Origin: a virus
Length of the DNA: 21,194 nt
IMG/VR virus record: IMGVR_UViG_3300007516_000186
Span: 1 to 21,194 of that record
Strand: one strand, 5' to 3'
This document shows positions 6,812 through 13,906 of the stretch, one piece after another. The notes below the pieces were generated by a model. The model ran no database searches. It was not told where the DNA came from and saw only the letters and a program-made list of their open reading frames with translations. The position numbers and the translations under genes were made by a program. How positions within the stretch are numbered: position 1 is the stretch's first letter; every line of letters begins with the position of its first letter.

Positions 6812-9039
6812 TAAACTCTGCGCTTGGCGTAACTTTCCCCGATTTATGGGTTCCTGACAAGGATAAACAAGAAGATTACCACAAACGAGCGGTAATGTCC
6901 ATTCTTGGTCAGACGGTATCTACTGGTTTTATTCCCAACCTGTATACTGCAATGGATATGTCCATGCGGTTTTACAATTCAGATTACGATCTTTCGGATA
7001 AGTTTGACTTCATGGAGAGAGACTATAATGGTCGATCTCTTCCTGCTTTATGGATTAACTACAATAAAATACGAAGCAAGATAAACTTGCTAGAGGGGGA
7101 GATGACCCAAAGGCCATTAGTACCCCATTGCAAGACGGTGAACAAAGATGCCGCCACTCGGAAGATGAAGCGGAGAGCGTCGATCATCACCAACAACATT
7201 ATGTTTGAGGTAGCCAAAGAGCTCGATCCAGAAGGAGAATTGATACCAGAGGTTAAGCGCGACTTTGTACCCCATTCAGAAGAAGAGTTGGATTTATTCA
7301 TGCAGTCTTCTTACAAGGAGAATGTGGAGCGGGTAGCAGAGAGAATACTAGAAAAAGACTTTGAGCGCCTTCGCTATCGTCTATTACGGCTGTCATTGTG
7401 GAGAGACATACTCATCACTGGTCGGGCCATTGTTAAGCACGAGATGGTTAACAACAAGCCAAACCTACGAAGAATTGACCCTCGATATGCCATAGTAGAC
7501 CCGTACTGTTTTGACGACATGCTTTCTGACGCATCCTTTGTTGGTGAGTGGAGATATGCTCCATTAGCCGAAGCAGCACAGGACTACGGGTTGTCTTTAG
7601 AGGAGCTAGACGAATTAAGAAAAGACACCAACACATGGATCTGGGGCGGGTACACCAATGGCTCTACAAAATTCATGCTCCCGTTCATGCAAGAAAACGC
7701 ACAATGGAAAACCCTTGTGTTTTATGCCGAATGGAAGGATATTAAGCAGATGCGATGCAAGGTTACTGTAGACAAATATGGTAACGAGCACGTAAAGTTT
7801 TTAAACAAAGACGATAAGGGCACACTATCAAATAAAGAGCAAATAGCTGGATCTAAGGTAGAAACAAGAAATATAGAGACCGTAAGAAAAGCCACCCTTG
7901 TAGGAGGGTCTATTCTTAAAGAATGGGGAGAGATGGACAACCAGGTTCGCACGTCTGTTGATGATGTGGCCAGCACTCAGTTCAGCTACACATTTGTGTC
8001 CCCACAGTATGTGAACTTTAGAAGCGTATCAAAGGTTGAGGAGATTTCTGCACTGCAGGAGTTTAAAGACCTTATCATGTACACCATACAGACAGAGATG
8101 TCTACAGCTGGTCGTAAAGGATTTGTTTATGACACAAGATACAAGCCAGATAATCTATCTGTACAGGACGTGCTATACTTCTTGAAGGTCGCTGGTATTG
8201 CATTTACAGATAGCGGGAAAGAGGCAGTGCCACCTAGTGGAAATCCGTTCCCTGTTATTGATAACAGCCTTACAGATGCAATATCCAAGTACATGGAGCT
8301 TTCTAACTACGTGGACTTAGAGATGGACAGGATAAGCGGCATTAATGATGCCCGCCAGGGATTCCAGAAACCATCTACTCTTGTAGGTGTTAACCAAATG
8401 TCTCTCGTTCAGTCCAGTCTAATTACAGAGCCGCTGTTTGCCGCATTTAGGACGTTTGAGAACGTAACGCTACAAAAGTACGTAAACTTCGTTAAGACAA
8501 CATGGTCTTTTACCAAAGAGCTTTATGCTACAGCGGTAGGGGAGCTTGGGGTTAATATGTTTGAGATTGATGAGGACTTTGAGCTTCAGGACTACTCTAT
8601 TTACATAGACTCCGAAGGCGGGGGAATAATGTCAGACAGAAGTAAGTTTGAGCAAATGGTAATGGCCGCTGTACAACAGGGCGGACTTGGAATGGATGAG
8701 GCGTTAGTGCTTCTTTATGAGCCGAACTTAAAAGACGGGGTTAAAAAGTACTTAGCCATTACGGAAAGAAAAGCATCCCAACAACAACAGTCTATGGCCG
8801 CACAAGAAGAGGCTATAGGTCAACGTGAAGCACAAGCCACTCAAGCGTCTACACAGTCGCAGATTGAGGTAGACAAAGCCAAGAGCGATAACAAAGCCGA
8901 GCTGACGGTGCTAAAGGAAGAACTTAAAAATAGCACAATGAAGAACAAAGCTATGTTAGATGAGTTCATGGACAAGCAAAAAAGACAGTTTGAGCTGTTT
9001 ATGGAAACCATAAGAGAACAAGAAAACAAAAAACCATAA
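6808..9039 (+). CDS. portal protein
   Basis: This 743-aa protein directly follows TerL, with its start in ATGA overlap. Its N-terminal half has the helix-rich pattern of Bacteroidota podovirus portals: INYNKIRSKINLLEGEMTQRP (about 83-103) precedes a helical, charged stretch and the RIDPRYAIVDP strand region. It then has a mixed central domain and GINDARQGFQ with SLVQSSLITEPLF, the stem/wing-type segment. The last ~93 residues (651-743) are Gln/Ala/Lys/Glu-rich with no Gly or Pro until the end, and probably form a long coiled coil or barrel/crown helices. The portal forms the dodecameric DNA channel at the capsid vertex and binds TerL and the adaptors. The identification rests on position, length and sequence character; no short catalytic signature exists for this family. 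Confidence 0.88.
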   Translation: MINSALGVTFPDLWVPDKDKQEDYHKRAVMSILGQTVSTGFIPNLYTAMDMSMRFYNSDYDLSDKFDFMERDYNGRSLPALWINYNKIRSKINLLEGEMTQRPLVPHCKTVNKDAATRKMKRRASIITNNIMFEVAKELDPEGELIPEVKRDFVPHSEEELDLFMQSSYKENVERVAERILEKDFERLRYRLLRLSLWRDILITGRAIVKHEMVNNKPNLRRIDPRYAIVDPYCFDDMLSDASFVGEWRYAPLAEAAQDYGLSLEELDELRKDTNTWIWGGYTNGSTKFMLPFMQENAQWKTLVFYAEWKDIKQMRCKVTVDKYGNEHVKFLNKDDKGTLSNKEQIAGSKVETRNIETVRKATLVGGSILKEWGEMDNQVRTSVDDVASTQFSYTFVSPQYVNFRSVSKVEEISALQEFKDLIMYTIQTEMSTAGRKGFVYDTRYKPDNLSVQDVLYFLKVAGIAFTDSGKEAVPPSGNPFPVIDNSLTDAISKYMELSNYVDLEMDRISGINDARQGFQKPSTLVGVNQMSLVQSSLITEPLFAAFRTFENVTLQKYVNFVKTTWSFTKELYATAVGELGVNMFEIDEDFELQDYSIYIDSEGGGIMSDRSKFEQMVMAAVQQGGLGMDEALVLLYEPNLKDGVKKYLAITERKASQQQQSMAAQEEAIGQREAQATQASTQSQIEVDKAKSDNKAELTVLKEELKNSTMKNKAMLDEFMDKQKRQFELFMETIREQENKKP

Positions 9040-9044
9040 AAGAA

Positions 9045-10199
9045 ATGATTAATGAAAGCGGAATAAGCCAAGAGCAAGATATTGCAGACTTGGCTATGCA
9101 GGTTGCTACCGAAGGAACAGAGTCGGTAAATACTGGCGGAAGCGGGCCATTGGATTTAATGTTTGATGCGCTTGATAAACAAGCCCAGTCACACACCAAG
9201 GAAACGCCAGAAACGGAGTTCCATCAAGAAGCCCAGCCAGAAACGGCAGAGGAAGAGGTGGAAGAAGAAGAGGAAAACACAGAGACAGATGAAATTGTTA
9301 ATGAAATTGAGGCCGTAGAAGAGGTAGCCTTTGGTGATGATTTTGACGAGTTCCTTTCGGGGGACAAAAAGTCAGATGAATTTGGAGATAAGTTCTCGGA
9401 GCAATTCAAGGATTTAGGCATTGAAGCCAAAAACATCACGGAATTTAAATCAGCTATCTCTGAGTTAAAGCGCAAGGCAGAGGATGCTACAAATGCAGTT
9501 GAAATGGCATTTGCTAACGACCTTCTTAAAGAGGCCAATGAGCTTGCAAAGAACAACGGAGATTGGCAGGAGTATCTGGGCATATCATCCATGAATTACG
9601 AAGCTGTCCCAGACGACAACTTGATTCTATGGGAAGAGCAGAACTCGTTTGCCAATAAAGAAGAGCTTGAAGAGTATGTCGCCAGTTTGGATGACAAGAC
9701 AAAAGAACTTCTCGCAAAGAAAATAAGAAACCGCTTGGTCGCAGAACAGACCAATAAAAAGCAGGAATTGGTTGATAGAGCTAAGCAATATCAAGAGCAA
9801 TACGACCAAAACCTGAATAGCTCAATTAGTAAGCTTGAGAAAGTGTCTGATTTCAAGGTCAATGACCAGATGAAAACGGACTTAAGAAAAGCCCTGACGA
9901 GTTATGATGATAAGGCTAAGGCTACAGAGTTTCAGAAGATGTTCTTCTTAAACGAAAAGGGCGAACCAGACTTCGATAAGATGACGCAAAGCGCTATCAA
10001 GCTTATGATGTATGATAAAGTCGTTGAGTACGCCAAGTCCAAGTCCGCCAATGCAACTAAGAAGCAATTGCTGCAGGAGACAAGCAATGTTACCAAACCA
10101 GTTGGTAAGATAACATCTGCCCCCACTCCTCAGAAAGCTCTTAACGTGTATGAGGCAAATCTTGAAGCCCTCAAGCGGGGTGAAAAATCATTATTTTAA
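9045..10199 (+). CDS. scaffolding-like, acidic helical head-assembly protein
   Basis: This 384-aa protein lies between portal and major capsid genes, where phages normally encode the scaffold. It has no hydrophobic core-like segment or catalytic motif. Residues ~52-108 are strongly acidic (EEEVEEEEE near 69-77). Residues ~115-345 are Lys/Glu/Gln/Ala-rich and predominantly helical, suitable for coiled coils, and the C-terminus is short and basic (ALKRGEKSLF). In known scaffolds a basic C-terminal helix binds the coat protein, and this end is compatible with that. No protease Ser-His-Asp signature was found, so there is no sign of a fused maturation protease. It starts five bases after the portal stop. 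The scaffold role is inferred from position and composition. Confidence 0.75.
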   Translation: MINESGISQEQDIADLAMQVATEGTESVNTGGSGPLDLMFDALDKQAQSHTKETPETEFHQEAQPETAEEEVEEEEENTETDEIVNEIEAVEEVAFGDDFDEFLSGDKKSDEFGDKFSEQFKDLGIEAKNITEFKSAISELKRKAEDATNAVEMAFANDLLKEANELAKNNGDWQEYLGISSMNYEAVPDDNLILWEEQNSFANKEELEEYVASLDDKTKELLAKKIRNRLVAEQTNKKQELVDRAKQYQEQYDQNLNSSISKLEKVSDFKVNDQMKTDLRKALTSYDDKAKATEFQKMFFLNEKGEPDFDKMTQSAIKLMMYDKVVEYAKSKSANATKKQLLQETSNVTKPVGKITSAPTPQKALNVYEANLEALKRGEKSLF

Positions 10200-10220
10200 A
10201 CAATCTAAAGAAATCAACAA

Positions 10221-11573
10221 ATGGCATATACAGAAATAGTAAACCCGATTGAAAGCTCCGCATATAATTTTGAGGGATCTAACATCGGCGCAATTAACAG
10301 CACCTACGTCTTCTCTGCGTTGCAGAAGCCAGACATCAGCGATTACATTACGTATCGCTTCCCCCAGTACAGTATTACTACCCTTTTGGGTCGTATTGGC
10401 CGTAAAGACCCCGTAGTTGGTAATGACCAATGGTCGTGGTTTGAAAAGGGCTTATTCCGTAAGCCGTATAACGTTGGTGCAGGTTCCTCGAACTTGACAG
10501 CAGCTACAGCAACGATCAAGGTTTTGCTCGCCACGACTATCAACGTCAACTTGCTCGTAAACGATGTAATTCGTTTTGAAAATGGTCAATTTGGTGTAGT
10601 AACGGTTATCGCGGACAACGCGGCTAATGTTGACTTGACCGTCATTTCATTAGACGGAGCTGTCTTTGCGTTAGTAGCTGGAGATGCTTTCTCCCACATG
10701 TACAACCTCCAGAAAGAGTACTCTGACTCTGGTAACGGACGTGTATGGAAAGAAGAGACCATCACCGAGAAGATGGCTATCATGCGTCGGAATATCATAT
10801 GTACTACCACTCAGGCATCCAATATCAAGTGGGTGAAGAAAGATGGTAAGCCATACTACTACTACATCAATGAGTGGGAAACCATGCAAGAATTTGCAAT
10901 GGATCGCGAGATGTATGTATTGACTGGTAAGCAGAGTGCATCCGACCTCAGCACATCAACCTATCAAGGTGGTAACGGAATCCTTCCACGAGTTCTCTCT
11001 GAGGGCGTATATGGAACATTCTCTACCTCGGTTGCCGAGTCTGACTTGCAAGAGCAGATCCGCCTTATGAGTGTAAACAGCGAAGGAAATGAGTTCACCG
11101 TTCTTTGCGGTAGCAAGTTTCTCCGTGACTCGCAGCGTGCTTTGAAAGACTACTTCGTAGGTGGTTCTGTTAAGTACGGTGAGTTTAGCGGCAAGCCAAT
11201 GGTTGGTATCAATGTGCAGCAGTACACATTCATGGGCAAAATCATCAATCTAGTGCATTACATGCCGTTTGATAACCCAAGCTTGTTCCCTACTCCTGTA
11301 CGCACGGGTATCGACTGGAGCAATGGCTCGTTGTGGTTGAACATGGGTAACGACCCACAGGGCAACCCGCTGATTCAGCTCAAGTACAAGAAGGATATGT
11401 TAGGAAACTCTTTGGAGTTCAGCCGCACAATCCAAGAGGGCATCAGCTCTCCTGAAGCTGGCGCAGGTGTACGCCGTGCCAATGGCAAAGATGGATTTAC
11501 TGTAGACCTCTACACATCTATCGGAGTTGAGCTTCGCGCACCTAACAACCACGGTGCATTGGTAGTTGCTTAA
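10221..11573 (+). CDS. major capsid protein
   Basis: This 450-aa protein follows the scaffold-like gene and precedes a strong terminator, as major capsid genes often do. The N-terminus is MAYTEIVNPI, followed by DYITYRFPQYSITTLLGRIG. There is a beta-rich, Val/Ala/Asn/Thr-rich segment at ~86-158 that may be an insertion domain, a helical middle (EEFAMDRE-like region near 220-230 and AESDLQEQIRLM at 272-283), and a beta C-terminus ending PNNHGALVVA. An HK97-type fold is expected but not provable by eye. All 18 arginines use CGN codons, unlike most neighbouring genes, which fits selection for very high expression. The 21-base gap before the ATG has no SD sequence. Confidence 0.85.
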   Translation: MAYTEIVNPIESSAYNFEGSNIGAINSTYVFSALQKPDISDYITYRFPQYSITTLLGRIGRKDPVVGNDQWSWFEKGLFRKPYNVGAGSSNLTAATATIKVLLATTINVNLLVNDVIRFENGQFGVVTVIADNAANVDLTVISLDGAVFALVAGDAFSHMYNLQKEYSDSGNGRVWKEETITEKMAIMRRNIICTTTQASNIKWVKKDGKPYYYYINEWETMQEFAMDREMYVLTGKQSASDLSTSTYQGGNGILPRVLSEGVYGTFSTSVAESDLQEQIRLMSVNSEGNEFTVLCGSKFLRDSQRALKDYFVGGSVKYGEFSGKPMVGINVQQYTFMGKIINLVHYMPFDNPSLFPTPVRTGIDWSNGSLWLNMGNDPQGNPLIQLKYKKDMLGNSLEFSRTIQEGISSPEAGAGVRRANGKDGFTVDLYTSIGVELRAPNNHGALVVA

Positions 11574-11597
11574 TAGCATCTAGCCCAAGTGAATAAA

Positions 11598-11627
11598 GGG
11601 GAGACTTCGGTCTCCCTTTTTGTTTTT
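11598..11627 (+). terminator. intrinsic terminator after the major capsid gene
   Basis: The stem GGGAGAC (11599-11605) pairs perfectly with GTCTCCC (11610-11616) across a TTCG loop closed by C-G, an extra-stable tetraloop. A G-T pair and A-T pairs extend the base. A T-rich tract (11617-11627, interrupted by one G) follows. It should end or attenuate transcripts leaving the capsid gene. Confidence 0.9.
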
Positions 11628-11673
11628 AGGAACATTTTTTTAAAAACATGGTTAAGGGGAAAAATAACATATA

Positions 11674-12411
11674 ATGTTTCAAGACTTTGAATATTTCCGA
11701 TTGGCTAAAGGAATAGCTGGCGGGATTCATCATTTCACAACTTACTCCACTATTAGTGGTAAAAAGAAATTCATCATCGAGGATCAAGATGAAGATGGCA
11801 ACCCGATTAAGAAGCGCTTTTATTTTGATAAAGATCGGTTATATCAAGTATCAAAGCAGAACAAAGAAGAGGTGGAGTTTTTGAAGAACCACCCTAACAA
11901 CCCAGAGTCTCCAGAGTTTTCTGGCACATTGCTTTTTGAGCGAGTACAACCAGCTAAAGAGGCCAAAGAACGTCTTGACGTTAAACTCCAGCGGGCTAAA
12001 GCTGTTAACTTGGCCAGTGAGCTTGATGGAACACGATTGCTCGAGATTTGTGCTCTTGCAGGTGCGTTCTTTACCGAGAATCAATCTGGAGAGGCACTTG
12101 AATATGTAGTCAATTACGCAGAGAAGAACCCAGAAGACTTTGGTCGTTTATTTAAATCTCCTCAGTCACAAACGAAAGTTAAGTACGCTGTAACCAAGGG
12201 TCGTGCCACTGGCATACTCACAGAGGCAGGTGGGGTTATCAAGTTTGGTCAGGTAACACTTGGCTTGGATAACGAGCAAGCTGCAGCAAAGTTAATGGCA
12301 GAGGGCGGATTACTTGAGCTGTTATTGAATAAGATTGGATTAGAAGAGGATAAAAACTCGGAAGATGCGGCTGCCCCACGAGGGAGGCCAGGAGCAAAGA
12401 AAGCTGATTAA
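11674..12411 (+). CDS. conserved-looking head-region protein with AT-hook-like C-terminal tail
   Basis: I do not recognise this 245-aa protein by name. Residues ~1-85 mix strands and charged turns (KKKFIIEDQDEDGNPIKKRF). Residues ~105-215 are mainly helical, with KYAVTKGRATGILTE and a beta hairpin (GVIKFGQVTLG) that could be a winged-helix-like unit. The C-terminus is acidic (EEDKNSEDAA), then PRGRPGAKKAD, where PRGRP (235-239) is the core of an AT-hook. It has its own gap of 100 bases upstream and sits between two intrinsic terminators, so its level is likely set separately from the genes on either side. Arginine codons are CGN-rich (10 of 11) like the capsid gene, suggesting high expression. 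Capsid decoration, a DNA-contacting virion protein or a head-completion protein are all possible. Confidence 0.7.
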   Translation: MFQDFEYFRLAKGIAGGIHHFTTYSTISGKKKFIIEDQDEDGNPIKKRFYFDKDRLYQVSKQNKEEVEFLKNHPNNPESPEFSGTLLFERVQPAKEAKERLDVKLQRAKAVNLASELDGTRLLEICALAGAFFTENQSGEALEYVVNYAEKNPEDFGRLFKSPQSQTKVKYAVTKGRATGILTEAGGVIKFGQVTLGLDNEQAAAKLMAEGGLLELLLNKIGLEEDKNSEDAAAPRGRPGAKKAD

Positions 12412-12417
12412 GTGAAA

Positions 12418-12452
12418 GAAGGGGTATCGGAAACGGTGTCCCTTCTTTTTTT
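12418..12452 (+). terminator. intrinsic terminator after the 245-aa gene
   Basis: A 12-pair stem joins 12418-12429 (GAAGGGGTATCG) to 12434-12445 (CGGTGTCCCTTC), with three G-T pairs and no mismatch. It is capped by a GAAA tetraloop and followed by seven T (12446-12452). It begins six bases after the stop codon of the 245-aa gene. It separates that gene from the tail operon starting at 12477. Confidence 0.92.
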
Positions 12453-12476
12453 GTTTAAATACAAGACCTTATACCA

Positions 12477-13184
12477 ATGACAGCAGCAGAGTTTAGTAGC
12501 TATTTTGACCTTATTTGCGATAAAGTTGGAAGTCCGTATTTTACGTCTCTTGAAAAGAGTGAGTTCATTAATTTGGCTCAATTTAGCGTGTTGGACAACT
12601 TGCTATTCCCGTTAAAAGAAAGAGATCAAAAGAGCAAGAATACAGACATATTTGATTTTAGCTATGATTATGCTGCAAGGCAGGGGTTACAGCCCTTGTT
12701 TTGTACGGTAACCCATTCTCCAGCTGCTGATGATTACGCCACATACCTAGAGATAGAAGGCGATATTGACACGGAATATTCTTTAACTGGGTCGAAGATT
12801 TACAAGATTGTAAACATATATCTTCCAGAGAATATACCTACCCCTCTGAAGTACTTTAGCTGCAAATACGTAACCTCCATAAATGGGTCTAAATCCATTT
12901 ACGAGAACCTATTATTCGGTGGTGCAACATCGTCTAAATACGGGATATACACAAGCACAAACAACTCCCTAACTTGGACGCCACCACTAGGTGCTGGACA
13001 GAGCATACGGGTAGACTGCGTTAGAAGTCCCAGGAAGTTTAGTATCTCCACGTCTCAAACGGTTGAGCTGGCGGATATGTGGCATCCAGAGGTTCTTTAC
13101 AGATCAACGCAACTTGCTGGCATAGCCATGCGGGAGTCCGAATTTTATCAGATGACTAACCTTGAACAAACTAAAGAGCAATGA
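12477..13184 (+). CDS. head-tail adaptor / ring-like protein
   Basis: This 235-aa protein is the first of two adaptor-sized proteins between the capsid and nozzle genes. The N-terminal ~50 residues are helical (EFINLAQFSVLDNLLF) and the middle is beta-rich. The C-terminus follows a pattern common in phage connectors: RSPRKFS, then VELADMWHPEVLYRSTQLAGIAMRE, a helix after a P/H-containing turn. These proteins form rings below the portal that continue the DNA channel. It starts 24 bases after the T-tract of the upstream terminator. No clear promoter could be seen in that space, so transcription may come from readthrough or an unrecognised promoter. Its stop overlaps the next start (ATGA). The call is from position and pattern, not a catalytic motif. 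Confidence 0.6.
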   Translation: MTAAEFSSYFDLICDKVGSPYFTSLEKSEFINLAQFSVLDNLLFPLKERDQKSKNTDIFDFSYDYAARQGLQPLFCTVTHSPAADDYATYLEIEGDIDTEYSLTGSKIYKIVNIYLPENIPTPLKYFSCKYVTSINGSKSIYENLLFGGATSSKYGIYTSTNNSLTWTPPLGAGQSIRVDCVRSPRKFSISTSQTVELADMWHPEVLYRSTQLAGIAMRESEFYQMTNLEQTKEQ

Positions 13185-13906
13185 GCGTAGAAAGATATGT
13201 ATCATCAGAGCAGGTCATAGCCTCTGCTGCAATTGCCTTAGGGCTAGAGCAGGACGAGTACAGGGGTATCTTTACCGCCTGGGCTTATGATGCCTTGCGT
13301 GCCATTGGCTTGAACTTCGGCAACTTTAAAGAGGCCAGTCTTACAATAGCCGCCAACGCCACTGCGATACCGACAGATATGGTTTATCCAGACCAATTTG
13401 AGTTAAGGGATTCTACGGATACAAACAGAAAGGCCTGGGTGTTCTTTGACTCTCAGCTAGCCAGTAATATCACAGAAGACTCAGAGGAGTTTCACAGACA
13501 TGGGGACTATGTTATCAGCATGCAGGGATTGAATTTTATATTCTCCACCAATGTGCTTAGGGATAACTTTAATCGTTTAAATATGCGATATTACGCATTG
13601 CCCGTAGATACCAATGGGGACATGATGGTTCCTGAGTATTACAAGGAGCCAATGGTGGCGTATATAGAATACATGTACACCAAGCGCAAGCGTCATGCTG
13701 GCATGAGGGCGGTAATTCCTCAAAGCGAAATCGCGGGGTTAAAAAATGAATGGCTGAGTTTAAAGCTTCAGGCAATATCTCAGCGTAACCAAGTTAGCAA
13801 ACCAGAGGCACAGGCAGCAATAGCTCAGTGGCTCACAATGATTCCTAACTTCTCAAGACTACAGAGAACCAATAATAACTCACACGGCAATAACGGCAAT
13901 AATTAA
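13181..13906 (+). CDS. head-tail adaptor / ring-like protein, second
   Basis: This 241-aa protein begins VERYVSSEQVIASAAIALGL with an N-terminal helical bundle, then ATAIPTDMVYPDQFELRD in a beta-rich middle. YYALPVDTNGDMMVPEYYKEP is followed by the helix MVAYIEYMYTKRKRH. The middle pattern (a Pro-rich strand, a turn giving 'YxLPxDxxGxMxVPEYY' and a helix) is typical of tail-completion or adaptor proteins of podoviruses. The last 13 residues are Asn/Gly/Ser-rich (NNNSHGNNGNN), coded by a short GGCAATAAY duplication, and probably disordered. It overlaps both neighbours by a few bases, and is therefore likely made in step with the first adaptor and the nozzle. The function is inferred from position and pattern. 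Confidence 0.6.
   Translation: MSVERYVSSEQVIASAAIALGLEQDEYRGIFTAWAYDALRAIGLNFGNFKEASLTIAANATAIPTDMVYPDQFELRDSTDTNRKAWVFFDSQLASNITEDSEEFHRHGDYVISMQGLNFIFSTNVLRDNFNRLNMRYYALPVDTNGDMMVPEYYKEPMVAYIEYMYTKRKRHAGMRAVIPQSEIAGLKNEWLSLKLQAISQRNQVSKPEAQAAIAQWLTMIPNFSRLQRTNNNSHGNNGNN

Noticed and set aside
9224-9592. 122-aa reverse-strand open frame, Ser/Ala-rich
   Set aside because: It is the antisense shadow of the acidic Glu-rich scaffold-like gene (GAA/GAG read as TTC/CTC), with low complexity and no independent start context.
13867-13906. GGCAATAAY duplication as a regulatory repeat
   Set aside because: It is only two short units encoding an Asn/Gly-rich disordered tail, too short to support a separate role.
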